Positions 1-7,919 of a stretch of DNA of 64,000 bases are shown here, piece by piece; the stretch's first letter is position 1, and every line of letters begins with the position of its first letter. The DNA comes from Shewanella nanhaiensis (GTDB lineage: Bacteria; Pseudomonadota; Gammaproteobacteria; Enterobacterales; Shewanellaceae), in contig NZ_JAHZST010000002.1 in NCBI RefSeq assembly GCF_019457885.1, positions 434,001 to 498,000 of the forward strand, given 5' to 3'. Under the pieces are notes generated by a model, which saw only the letters and a list, made by a program, of their open reading frames with translations, ran no database searches and was not told where the DNA came from. The translations under genes and the position numbers were made by a program.

Positions 1-261
1 TACGAAGAGATTGCAAGACAGTGGCATGATGTACACCCTTGGATGCACTTTGTCCCTGTGATTGAGCAAGCCGGTGATGATTGGAAAGGAAAAGAGGCCA
101 ACCTACTGGATCAGATCCGCGCTGATTTTGTCAGCTTAAATGGATACGACATCTATATCGCAGGTCGTTTCGATATGGTCGGTGCCGCACGTGAAGTGTT
201 CCGCTCAATTGGTGTCGAAGAGGATCACCTCTATGGTGATGCGTTCGCGTTTATCAAGTAG
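1..261 (+). CDS. fre: NAD(P)H-flavin reductase, C-terminal part (5' end outside window)
   Basis: The frame is open from base 1 and ends at the TAA at 259-261, giving the last 86 residues. The segment with IYIAGRFDMV followed by the ending GDAFAFIK matches the C-terminus of Fre/LuxG-type flavin reductases, where E. coli Fre has an almost identical IYIAGRF stretch and a GDAFAFI ending. Fre reduces free FMN or FAD with NAD(P)H in the cytoplasm. Only the end of the NAD-binding domain is visible, so the flavin-contacting region cannot be checked. The first ATG in this frame, at 43, is internal and not the start. Confidence 0.85.
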   Translation, partial: YEEIARQWHDVHPWMHFVPVIEQAGDDWKGKEANLLDQIRADFVSLNGYDIYIAGRFDMVGAAREVFRSIGVEEDHLYGDAFAFIK

Positions 262-292
262 ATAAACGCTGTCTATAGGAGATTTCAAATCT

Positions 293-545
293 TGTCAGAT
301 AACAAGTTTGAAGTCTCTTTTAATTACTCTATTTGGCTTATTTTATATTTAATGGTTAGTGGGTAACCATAGCCTCTCTTTAGTCTATAGCCTGCGGCTC
401 GCTGAATGTGTAGATATTTCTGCGAACCGCCGCAAGCACCTCCATGTGGGCTCTACTAAAATATCCCTGTTTTAAAAGCTCGCAGCCGTACCTACACTAG
501 ACTCTGGCTCCAACATAAATATCTCTTCGAGTTGAATTTATGGAC
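293..545. repeat. Dispersed intergenic repeat, copy 1
   Basis: The sequence starting GATAACAAGTTTGAAGT near 297 recurs near 61025, and similarity continues through GGTAACCATA, a central CTGCGRRMCGC block and ATATCTCTTCGA-like words to about 545. The two copies are diverged and both lie between genes. This resembles the non-coding repeats scattered through Shewanella chromosomes. No coding potential is seen. Confidence 0.55.
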
Positions 546-650
546 GCCCATATTGATCACGACATTGATCTATCCATGTACGATACCTAAGGTAGGCAAT
601 GAAGGTACATCTTTAGTTGCCCAGTCTAATACCAACTCCTGAAACTAGCT

Positions 651-667
651 CCTGAAACAAGTTCAGG
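651..667. repeat. Short palindromic REP-like unit
   Basis: CCTGAA at 651-656 and TTCAGG at 662-667 form a 6-bp stem around ACAAG, followed by ATGACG. A partial copy (TCCTGAAAC) sits just upstream at 638-646. Units of the form CTGAAACAAGTTCAGGATGACG are common in proteobacterial intergenic DNA. Confidence 0.5.
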
Positions 668-793
668 ATGACGGATCATCTAACCAAGTTTCATTCTGAA
701 ATGGTACCATCTAACAGACCTAAACTTACCTTCTAGCAGGCTGAAGTCAGCATTCTCGCACCTAGAATTAGGGCCTAGAACCTAGGATCTTCT

Positions 794-2104
794 CTATAAC
801 TCAACCTTCTCATATTTGGTCCAGACGATGATATTGCCCATCAGAGGCACCACCCAGACTGAGGTTTGGTTATCGCTATGAATACGGTAGTAGAATAGCT
901 CTTCATCGCGAATATTGTGCTTTCTAATCTCGCGGTAGAAATGCATCGCCGATGCGCTGACAACCTCAGGTTTAATCAAGTCTTTCTGAGTAACCTTCAC
1001 ATAGAAAACATCTACATTTAGGTTATCTATCTTCTCCTGGTACTGCTCAAACTCACCACGTACCTGATATTTAATCGGCGTCGTTAAACAATCCTCATCT
1101 GTGATACAGGTAGAGGAGTAAAACTTACCGCGACTCTCCCCCTCATAAACCAGAGATATACCCAGATCTGCGCGCACCAATAACTCATTCGCCACAGGGA
1201 AGTAGATATCACCATGATAGTGATGCTCAATAAACTCAGGTTCAACGGACTTTATCTTCTCTTTCTCTTCAAATACCACATGTGCAGGTAGCAATACTCG
1301 GTTATAGCGGATCCGCTTCTCCATCGTGCGGCTTAACTTCATAAACTCCTTCATGTCTAAACCAGCAGGCGTTAATCCGATCGCCGCCAAATTGATCATC
1401 TGATCACTAATACAGTGACCATCCCTGTCCGTTTCGCAGCTGGCGAATGAGTAGTGCTCTCCATCGGTAAATGCATAAGCACTAAAGTTATCAATGCTGG
1501 CGATCTGGTTGGTTTCCGGCGCAATATGTTTCTGCCACATAGAGGGGTGAAGCCTATCCTCCCCATCTGGGTAGATAAGCTGTGCGTTCTCATTGGTACC
1601 ACCTAAGTTGAGCGGGATCTGTTTATCTGAACGCCACTTGCCTGTCTCCTGCATCACATTGTAGCTGTCACTGCTCAACCAAGCCCATGCGATAAGTGCT
1701 AGCAACACCACTATCCCACCAAGCTTAACGATTAACGACACATCAAACAGCGCAGTTTTTATCGACTCCGCATCATTAACGGCCAATATCTTCACATGAG
1801 ACTTCATCGAGATATGTAACTGATACCCTCTTCTGGCAACAGTTTTAAGTTGCACCTCGGGGTACGGCTCAAGCTTCTTTCTAAGTGTACTGACACATTG
1901 AGTTAAAGAAGTAGCAGCAACGACACGGTCGGGCCAGCCCACTTGCAACAGCACATCTTTATCACATATTGCATCGGGTGTTGTGAGCAGATGAGAGAGG
2001 ATGGCAGATTCGGAAAAGGTGAGCACTATTGTCGTTCGAGTCACACGGTCGACAAGCTGGTTAGCTTCACAGTCTAATTCCAAATAAGGGGTAACTTTTA
2101 ACAA
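794..2104 (-). CDS. ToxR/CadC-type winged-helix membrane regulator of sir cluster 1
   Basis: The protein has 436 residues from the proposed TTG start. An N-terminal OmpR/PhoB-like winged helix (about residues 1-95, with TSLTQCVSTLRKKL and a terminal RRGYQL) is followed by one membrane segment (VVLLALIAWAWL) and a periplasmic domain of about 280 residues with several cysteines. This layout is that of ToxR/CadC one-component membrane regulators. The TTG at 2104 is preferred over the ATG at 2146 because AAGAGG lies 6 bases upstream and the first residues (LLKVTPYLE) then align with the cluster 2 paralogue (MLKITPYLE). It lies 265 bases beyond nosY with its own upstream region, so it is probably transcribed separately. 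The ligand is unknown; sulfite, a related sulfur oxyanion or copper are guesses from context. Confidence 0.8.
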   Translation of the reverse strand: MLKVTPYLELDCEANQLVDRVTRTTIVLTFSESAILSHLLTTPDAICDKDVLLQVGWPDRVVAATSLTQCVSTLRKKLEPYPEVQLKTVARRGYQLHISMKSHVKILAVNDAESIKTALFDVSLIVKLGGIVVLLALIAWAWLSSDSYNVMQETGKWRSDKQIPLNLGGTNENAQLIYPDGEDRLHPSMWQKHIAPETNQIASIDNFSAYAFTDGEHYSFASCETDRDGHCISDQMINLAAIGLTPAGLDMKEFMKLSRTMEKRIRYNRVLLPAHVVFEEKEKIKSVEPEFIEHHYHGDIYFPVANELLVRADLGISLVYEGESRGKFYSSTCITDEDCLTTPIKYQVRGEFEQYQEKIDNLNVDVFYVKVTQKDLIKPEVVSASAMHFYREIRKHNIRDEELFYYRIHSDNQTSVWVVPLMGNIIVWTKYEKVEL

Positions 2105-2213
2105 CTTACACCTCTTTATCCCCCCAGACTCACAAGCCATGCTCAAGCATTGATACAGAAGGAGGGTTAAATACTGATTAATACGAATAATGTTATTTTC
2201 AAGCGAAAGATAC

Positions 2214-2229
2214 TGTGATTATTAGCGCA
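2214..2229. promoter_or_regulatory. Candidate CRP-like site upstream of sir regulator 1
   Basis: TGTGA (2214-2218), six bases, then GCGCA (2225-2229) has the CRP spacing, with a perfect left half and three matches of five in the right. A sequence with the same left half, the same spacing and nearly the same spacer stands before the cluster 2 regulator at 25625-25640. CRP controls anaerobic respiration in Shewanella, which makes the idea plausible. Confidence 0.4.
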
Positions 2230-2369
2230 AATCAAACTTATCTTCACACAAGACTATGCTTATTTTCACATACGTGAACTCACTCTCGCAAAACCCCAAC
2301 AGATGGTTCTATTTGCCTACACAGATACCATAAAACCAAATAGATCACTAAGTTAGCTAACATTCAATA

Positions 2370-3218
2370 TTATAAGCTTTTACGTCTAAACAGCTGATGA
2401 GATACTGCCATCAATACACAGATCCAGGCCAGCATAGAGGCATATAACCCCTCTAACGCCCAAGAGCTTCCATTAAGCAGTGATAAACCCTCACTCGAAT
2501 CGATGGCCATCTCATTCACCGCTCGGTATAGATCCGTAGGATTTAGAGCGATCAACAAATTTAATACGCTTTGGTTAATGACACTCAACTCGGCCACCAG
2601 CACAGCTAACAGGAGTAGATCATAAAGCAGCACAAACAGAAACCAGATAAAGAGTAAACTGCCCACCGCTCTAGCCTTCTCTGTGGCGCGCAGGCTCACC
2701 AAATAACCTACCAAGATAAAAGTAAGCGCAAGCAGAAAGCTACTTAAGATGAACTGCATAAATACCAGTAAGGTCTCCATAACAGGATAAGATCCACCTA
2801 ACAGCAGCAACAATATTCCTGTGCCGCCAAAAGCAAAGGAGATACTCACGAACATGACAAAACCGTGGCCTAACAGCTTACCCAAGATGATCTGAAATCG
2901 TGTCAGCGGATAGGAGAGTAGCAACAGCAAAGTCCCCGCTTCATCCTCACCCACAAAAGCGTCATAACTGAGCAAAATTGCCGCCAAGGGGATAATAAAC
3001 ACAGAAACTGTCGACAGACTCGTGATTAAGCTTGGTAATGCGGGAAGTGCCAAGGTGCCGGTTATCGCGCTACCTGCAAATGTAATACTTAAGGATAAGA
3101 CAATAAAAATAAGTGAAATAAAGCTTATCCAGCGGTTTCGAAAGCTATCCTTAATCTCCTTGGCAGCGATAATAAACACAGGTGAGTTAAGTGAAGTGAT
3201 AGATAACATGTTACGCAT
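2370..3218 (-). CDS. NosY-like ABC transporter permease, sir cluster 1
   Basis: The 282-residue protein has an amphipathic N-terminus (IIAAKEIKDSFRNRW), typical of NosY/ABC-2 permeases, then about six hydrophobic segments. Between the second and third is EDEAGTLLLLLSYPLTR, a conserved NosY coupling region. It should pair with the adjacent NosF-like ATPase in the inner membrane. The start overlaps the nosF stop by 8 bases, implying translational coupling. There is no nosZ here, so this NosDFY set most likely serves the copper-containing sulfite reductase rather than nitrous oxide reductase. That role is inference. The cluster 2 protein (25735-26577) is a clear but diverged paralogue. Confidence 0.85.
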   Translation of the reverse strand: MRNMLSITSLNSPVFIIAAKEIKDSFRNRWISFISLIFIVLSLSITFAGSAITGTLALPALPSLITSLSTVSVFIIPLAAILLSYDAFVGEDEAGTLLLLLSYPLTRFQIILGKLLGHGFVMFVSISFAFGGTGILLLLLGGSYPVMETLLVFMQFILSSFLLALTFILVGYLVSLRATEKARAVGSLLFIWFLFVLLYDLLLLAVLVAELSVINQSVLNLLIALNPTDLYRAVNEMAIDSSEGLSLLNGSSWALEGLYASMLAWICVLMAVSHQLFRRKSL

Positions 3219-4194
3219 TTCTCGTTTTCAAAAACTGGCTGGAAAGACGAGTCAACAATGACTCTTTTGGGATTATTCTCGAGGCCTGCTCAGAGCCAAT
3301 ATGACTCTCCATATCACGACCCATATAGTGACGATAAATCTGAGTAAGTCCGGGCTTGCTCAGTGAGAAATCAAACTTGCCATATTGAGAGGTTAAACAT
3401 CGCACCACCTCCTCCTGCTGCTCAAGTTCAAAATGCAGAGCATCATCTTGATACAGGTTAAGCAAGCTTTGCTCCTGCTTAACGACTTGAGCTAAACCGT
3501 CACACTTGAGCTCGGCTTTTAACCCACTTTGCAACCTAAGTTGATTCAGATCTCCTAAGGCTAAACGCTCACCTTTGGCCATAATCATAGCCATGTCGAT
3601 ATGGGGCTCAATGAGTGAGAGCTCGTGGGTACAGACAATCACAGCGCAGCCTGTTCTTTTCAGCTCGGCAATCTTGCCATAGAGAAATTGTGATGCCTGA
3701 GGATCTAGGCCTACCGTTGGTTCATCTAACATAAGAATATCGGGCTCAGATAAAATAGCCTGAGCAAAACCAAGGCGTTGTTTCATCCCTTTAGAGTAAG
3801 TTTTCAGCTGTCTATCTTTGGCATAACCTAGGCCAAACTCCTCAATAAGTGTGGCCACTTTGGCTTTACTAACCCCTTTAAGCGCCGCGAAATAGGTTAA
3901 GATCTCCTCGCCGGTTAACTTGTCGTAGAAACTGACATTCTCAGGCAGGTAACCCAGTCGCACACACCTCTCTCTAGATGATAAGCACTGCCCAGCTCCC
4001 ATCAGCGAGACTTCACCCAACTCAGGAGCGATCAGGCCTAAAATTATTTTTATCAGGGTCGACTTACCTGCACCATTGTGGCCTAAAAGGGCCATTGTTT
4101 GCCCCTGTTCAACCCTAAAACTCACCTGTTTCAAGGCGCTGAAATCACCAAAGTGATGGCTCACCTCATTCACACTGACAGCACTATTTCCCAT
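3211..4194 (-). CDS. NosF-like ABC transporter ATPase, sir cluster 1
   Basis: With the ATG at 4194 the protein has 327 residues. It shows Walker A GHNGAGKS, a Q-loop followed by LGYLPEN, the signature YSKGMKQRLG, Walker B ILMLDEPTVGLD and the switch histidine in CTHE. Earlier in-frame starts would run 140 bases further into nosD and give residues absent from the family; the chosen start overlaps nosD by 11 bases. It energises the NosY-like permease. The C-terminus is about 25 residues longer than in cluster 2, with a basic tail after the conserved YRHYMG. A copper- or sulfur-related substrate is inferred from linkage to sirA. Confidence 0.88.
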   Translation of the reverse strand: MGNSAVSVNEVSHHFGDFSALKQVSFRVEQGQTMALLGHNGAGKSTLIKIILGLIAPELGEVSLMGAGQCLSSRERCVRLGYLPENVSFYDKLTGEEILTYFAALKGVSKAKVATLIEEFGLGYAKDRQLKTYSKGMKQRLGFAQAILSEPDILMLDEPTVGLDPQASQFLYGKIAELKRTGCAVIVCTHELSLIEPHIDMAMIMAKGERLALGDLNQLRLQSGLKAELKCDGLAQVVKQEQSLLNLYQDDALHFELEQQEEVVRCLTSQYGKFDFSLSKPGLTQIYRHYMGRDMESHIGSEQASRIIPKESLLTRLSSQFLKTRNA

Positions 4195-5527
4195 AAAAAA
4201 TTCCACCGAAAGAGAGGGAGTCACTCTCCACAAGAGTAATACCTGACTCATTAACAAACCCTGATCTGTCGCTAGGGGTTGATAGCGGGAAGCTGTCGAT
4301 AATGCCAGTATCTTCGACAATATCGAACTCACGCTGCGCCCACTTAAGTAACATCACTATCGGACTTCCCATCAAAAAATTCGCTTCAGGGTAGAGCCAA
4401 AATAAGCGGTCCAGATTGTCATTGGGGTGATAAACACCTTGCCCCACCTGCAGGCCAGCCCTAGACCATGATTGGTAACTACTCCAGTAGTTGCCACGGC
4501 CACCATAACTCCACTCAAGCAGAGCATCTCCCACATATTTAACTTGAGATACGTTATCGATAAATCGATTCTCAAAGATTCGATTGCCCTCGCCCCCCAT
4601 CGCCATATAGATGCCTATATCATTTTGGGAAAACTGGTTATTCCAAACTAAATTGTCTCTAGCACCATAGATAAAGACGCCTTTTCCCTCACGGCCTAGA
4701 TCCACTTTTTCGCTGGGGTTAGACACAAGCTCCGCCTCATTAGATTCAATCAAACAAAGGCTGGTCATATTGAGCAGTACCCCAAAATCCAATGCGTGGA
4801 AGACCCGATTATGGTGAAGGTAGATCGACTTAGAGCTCATCAGCGCATAACCCCCCTCAACATGGCGACTGAGATTGCCAAACGCCTCATCTGAGTGGGT
4901 GTACATATAGTGGATGCCATATTGAAGGTCTGAAAATTGATTATCGAACACCCGACTAAAGCTGCCGGTTTCAAGGTAAACCCCGTCACGAACCTTAGAG
5001 ATACGATTGTCTGAAACCGAGGGGGAGATAGCATTAAGCAGGTAGATCCCATCACCTCTGTCTAAGAAATAGAGTTCGCCATTGCCTGTGATCGTATTTC
5101 CAGCAATAGTGATATGACTTGATGAGTCAGCGCTTATTCCAAAGCCATCTCCCTGAAATCTATTGCGACGAATATCGGCTCTGTCCGCCCCTTCAAGTAG
5201 CCGAATACCTGAATCTTTCTCATAATGATCATTGCCCCAGTTACGGATCTTTAACCCCGTCACCGCAACATCAGGGGCCATAATGGTGATCGCACTTCCC
5301 TCTCCATCAGCATCGATAATGACCTCCCCTTCCATATCACCGGAGATGGAGAGCGGCTTATCGATAACAAGAGCGCCTCGATATATGCCGGGAGCCAAGA
5401 TCAGTTGATCATAAGGTTGTGCTGCTTGCAGCTGAGCATTGAGTGTTTGGGGACTATCAATATAAAGAGTCTCAGCTTGAATAAAGCATGAGAGCAGCAA
5501 TAGGCACCATCCCCCCAAATACCTCAT
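4184..5527 (-). CDS. NosD-like periplasmic beta-helix protein, sir cluster 1
   Basis: The 447-residue protein has a signal peptide (WCLLLLSCFIQA, cleavage after about residue 18) followed by repeated N-x-I/F units such as NRFQGDGFGI, DNRISKVRDGVYLET and ENRFIDN. These are the right-handed parallel beta-helix repeats (CASH/NosD) of the copper-maturation protein NosD. The C-terminus has the NosD-type NYWSSYQSW and SPIVMLLKW segments. In nitrous oxide reductase systems NosD acts with NosF and NosY in periplasmic metal-site assembly. Here the same role for SirA is inferred. It lies 2 bases after nosL, consistent with one operon. Confidence 0.88.
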   Translation of the reverse strand: MRYLGGWCLLLLSCFIQAETLYIDSPQTLNAQLQAAQPYDQLILAPGIYRGALVIDKPLSISGDMEGEVIIDADGEGSAITIMAPDVAVTGLKIRNWGNDHYEKDSGIRLLEGADRADIRRNRFQGDGFGISADSSSHITIAGNTITGNGELYFLDRGDGIYLLNAISPSVSDNRISKVRDGVYLETGSFSRVFDNQFSDLQYGIHYMYTHSDEAFGNLSRHVEGGYALMSSKSIYLHHNRVFHALDFGVLLNMTSLCLIESNEAELVSNPSEKVDLGREGKGVFIYGARDNLVWNNQFSQNDIGIYMAMGGEGNRIFENRFIDNVSQVKYVGDALLEWSYGGRGNYWSSYQSWSRAGLQVGQGVYHPNDNLDRLFWLYPEANFLMGSPIVMLLKWAQREFDIVEDTGIIDSFPLSTPSDRSGFVNESGITLVESDSLSFGGIFYGK

Positions 5528-5529
5528 CT

Positions 5530-6018
5530 TTACTCTCCGGCTAACAAGCCCAAGGTGATCTGCTCATATTGAAGCACGGCACCGCCAAACTCTTCGGCAA
5601 AAGCTTCTGCACTCGCTTTTGTACTAAAGGAAGCAACTGCCGATCCCATCACAGCTTTTCGGCTCGTACCGTATACATACCAAGCTTTAGTGGCATCAAT
5701 AAAGCTAGTGTCCTGTGGTTTTTTCCACTCAGTGACGCTCATATCGTGCACCATCAGATGACTGATCTGACGTTTATTTTCTGGCTGCAGAGCAAAATTA
5801 AACATATCCCGCGTCGAGCAAAACTTAGGTGAGATCTCAGCACTCTTAAGCTGCAACGCCCCTTTAGGTCCGGGGTATTTAGTGATCATCATGCCGCACA
5901 GATGACAACGGTCGTGCTCACCAATCGATTGAGCAACCAGCTGTTCAGGTGCGCTATTTCCTTGACTACAAGCGATAAGAGCGGGGATGAGTAAGATAAG
6001 AGAGATAAGCTTTTTCAT
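5530..6018 (-). CDS. NosL-like copper-binding lipoprotein, sir cluster 1
   Basis: The 162-residue protein has a lipobox (LIAC, Cys at about 17) after a short signal peptide, then the NosL hallmark DRCHLCGMMITKYPGPKG and a later KFCSTRDMF. NosL binds Cu(I) through this Cys/Met region and is attached to the outer membrane by lipid. In Wolinella a NosL relative belongs to the mcc sulfite reductase locus, and MccA carries copper, so delivery of copper to SirA is the best inference. It is followed after 2 bases by nosD. The 158 bases before it carry two stem-loops with a shared loop motif. Confidence 0.9.
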   Translation of the reverse strand: MKKLISLILLIPALIACSQGNSAPEQLVAQSIGEHDRCHLCGMMITKYPGPKGALQLKSAEISPKFCSTRDMFNFALQPENKRQISHLMVHDMSVTEWKKPQDTSFIDATKAWYVYGTSRKAVMGSAVASFSTKASAEAFAEEFGGAVLQYEQITLGLLAGE

Positions 6019-6060
6019 ACTGGACTCAAATTAAAAATTAGTTAACGAAAAAGTAGATAA

Positions 6061-6109
6061 CTCAACACCCTATCGGTACCTTGCAGGGATTAACCGATAG
6101 GAGTGTGAG
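6061..6109 (-). promoter_or_regulatory. Long stem-loop with CCTTGCAGGG loop between sirD and nosL, cluster 1
   Basis: CCTATCGGT (6069-6077) pairs with ACCGATAGG (6093-6101), and the stem extends outward through CTCA/TGAG with slight bulges. The loop carries CCTTGCAGGG (6079-6088 on the plus strand; CCCTGCAAGG in the message). There is no T-run, so a simple terminator is unlikely. It may set the ratio of sirA-D to nosLDFY message by processing, attenuation or protein binding. Confidence 0.6.
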
Positions 6110-6132
6110 TCATAATTTCAAAAAATAGCTTC

Positions 6133-6162
6133 TATTACTCTCCTTGCAGGGACGGGGTAATA
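6133..6162 (-). promoter_or_regulatory. Second stem-loop with the same loop motif, cluster 1
   Basis: TATTAC (6133-6138) and GTAATA (6157-6162) enclose a loop containing CCTTGCAGGGACGG (6142-6155). The same 14-base word, with one change, is in the loop of the hairpin at 29416-29460 in cluster 2. It sits just after the sirD stop codon. Confidence 0.55.
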
Positions 6163-6176
6163 AAACCTAACTTCCG

Positions 6177-7124
6177 CTATATCGCGTACAGTTGACCCGC
6201 ATAAAGGATAAACATACGCAGACACATCATGCCGGCAACAGCGCAAACACCCGATAGGTAAAAGGCTTTAGCGCTGTGGCTAAAGGTTTTACCCGTAGCA
6301 AAGTTCAGTAGTAGTGGACCACCGAAACCTAGGCCAACGACACCGAACCAGAACACAGCAGCCCACTCTCCTGTATGGAAAGCGTCAAAAGCACTTTGTG
6401 CTCCCGCATTACCTGTCATAAGCGACGTCACAATCATGAAAATAAACAGCATTTCAGCGATCATGATTGGCCACTCAGCGCCATGAAGGATCTTCATATC
6501 TTGGCTATGTAGGTCTTCCTTAAACACGGATACTGCAAGCATTTTTGCCGCTGCAGCGCCCGCTGAAATACCAGAGGCAATAAACAGCGCCGGCAGAACA
6601 GAGGTGTTAATGATAGGAAAACGTACCAGCGCCGAGATAAGGAAACCGGTATAAGCACAAACCGCAAGCGCCAATACTAATACGCTCACTTCACATGGGC
6701 GGCGAATACCTTTTAGCTTCTCAATCACAGGCACTAATACCTTAAGTGCAGGTATCGAGCGGATCTCCTCTTCAAGGGCAAACAGTGCGATCACCGCCAC
6801 TAACGGGATATAAACCGACAGCGCGATAACACCAATCGACATCACTGAATTTAGGTTGTAATAAACCAAAATTCGCCAGAAGAACAGCGGATTGGTCAAG
6901 TCTAAAACCAGACACAACATGCCTAAGCTAATGGTCACAAATGAGATTAGTGCCGCCGCTTTATAAAATGGTGTGTTGGTTGTCTGCTTTTTGTAGAAGC
7001 GCAAGAACAGCGCTGTGGCTAGCGCACCACCAGAAATGCCTGCAAAAAACAGATAAACAGCAATAGGCCAAGGCCAAGCGAGGCCATCAGATAGCCCCAT
7101 TGTAAACTCAATATTGCCGTCCAT
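6177..7124 (-). CDS. sirD: SirD, NrfD-type membrane quinol dehydrogenase subunit, cluster 1
   Basis: The 315-residue protein has about eight to nine hydrophobic helices. It opens with WPWPIAVYLFFAGISGGA, the NrfD/PsrC family's characteristic first helix, and has LDLTNPLFFWRI near residue 75. NrfD-type subunits oxidise quinol in the inner membrane and pass electrons to a partner iron-sulfur protein, here SirC, encoded 2 bases upstream. Work on S. oneidensis showed SirCD can partly replace CymA as quinol dehydrogenase. Cluster 2 has a same-length, closely similar protein. Two stem-loops follow the gene, suggesting differential expression from the nos-like genes. Confidence 0.9.
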   Translation of the reverse strand: MDGNIEFTMGLSDGLAWPWPIAVYLFFAGISGGALATALFLRFYKKQTTNTPFYKAAALISFVTISLGMLCLVLDLTNPLFFWRILVYYNLNSVMSIGVIALSVYIPLVAVIALFALEEEIRSIPALKVLVPVIEKLKGIRRPCEVSVLVLALAVCAYTGFLISALVRFPIINTSVLPALFIASGISAGAAAAKMLAVSVFKEDLHSQDMKILHGAEWPIMIAEMLFIFMIVTSLMTGNAGAQSAFDAFHTGEWAAVFWFGVVGLGFGGPLLLNFATGKTFSHSAKAFYLSGVCAVAGMMCLRMFILYAGQLYAI

Positions 7125-7126
7125 AT

Positions 7127-7837
7127 CTATACTCCCAGCTTAACAATTGGTATGTAACGTAAGCTCGGCTCAGTACCAAACCCTGGCTTAATACGCACAG
7201 AATCTTTTACTCGCAGTAGCTTACTGATATAGGATGTCGGATCGTTAATATCACCAAAAATCAGTGCATCGTAACGACATTTCTGCACACAAGCAGGAAG
7301 CTCGCCGATGGCAAGTTTACTGTTTAAACAGAAATCACAGTTGTCGGCGACATCGGTTTCTTTATTGATAAAACGCGCATCATATGGACAAGCCGCAATA
7401 CAGTACTTACAACCCGCACACTTAGCCGCGTCCATAGTCACAATGCCTGTCTTCTCATCTCTGTGGGCCGCGCCTGTTGGGCAAACGGTGACACAGGGAG
7501 CATTCTTACACTGCTGACATGACACGCGAACGAACTTACGCTCACAACCACACTCTGTGGTTTTGCCGCAATGTGGACAAGGCTGACCTTCGAGCCCACC
7601 AGAGTGTTGCTCCATCAAGAGTCTCGACTTACCCTCAGGTAAGTTGTTGGCGAGATTACAGGCCTCCTTGCACTCGCCGCAGCCAGTACATTTGTTTTGA
7701 TCAAACACCATAGCGTAATGGGGCTTGTTTGCATCTGACTCCCCCTCTTTGACCGAGCTACACCCTAAGGGGGCTAGTATCAAAGAGCTGGCTCCTAAGC
7801 ACTTAAGGAACCTCCGTCTCTCTATATTTTCACTCAC
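7127..7837 (-). CDS. sirC: SirC, periplasmic iron-sulfur electron-transfer protein, cluster 1
   Basis: The 236-residue protein begins at GTG 7837, five bases after GGAGG; the in-frame ATG at 7849 overlaps that Shine-Dalgarno and is less likely. A twin-arginine signal (ERRRFLK) precedes a hydrophobic stretch, so export is by Tat, as expected for a folded Fe-S protein. Cysteine groups CTGCGECKEAC, CPHCG with CGC, CQQCKNAPCVTVCP, CAGCKYCIAACP and CDFC with CVQKC fit four [4Fe-4S] clusters as in NrfC. It should carry electrons from SirD to SirA. The region after the signal is PLGCSS, a poorer lipobox than the LVGC of the cluster 2 copy. Confidence 0.92.
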   Translation of the reverse strand: MSENIERRRFLKCLGASSLILAPLGCSSVKEGESDANKPHYAMVFDQNKCTGCGECKEACNLANNLPEGKSRLLMEQHSGGLEGQPCPHCGKTTECGCERKFVRVSCQQCKNAPCVTVCPTGAAHRDEKTGIVTMDAAKCAGCKYCIAACPYDARFINKETDVADNCDFCLNSKLAIGELPACVQKCRYDALIFGDINDPTSYISKLLRVKDSVRIKPGFGTEPSLRYIPIVKLGV

Positions 7838-7919
7838 AGCATCCTCCATCTATCAGCTATCTTGCTGATATATTTTATTATTTAGCTTTCATCTCTTTAG
7901 GACTATGCTCAGTTTCAGC

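Larger units (their letters stand above)
262..793. other. Intergenic region without a gene
   Basis: This stretch lies between the convergent ends of fre and the sir regulator. It holds a dispersed repeat (about 293-545) and a small palindrome (651-667), both listed separately. No credible ORF, RNA gene or strong T-tailed terminator was seen. The 760-790 part has short duplicated CCTAGAA/CCTAGG words that could form a weak hairpin. Confidence 0.6.

Noticed and set aside
1396..1602. Open frame inside the sir regulator 1 gene on the same strand
   Set aside because: It is an alternative-frame shadow of the regulator coding sequence, without family features or its own ribosome binding site.
5530..6018. 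A nitrous oxide reductase (nos) operon
   Set aside because: NosL, NosD, NosF and NosY relatives are present twice but there is no nosZ or nosR, and both sets belong to sirA clusters.
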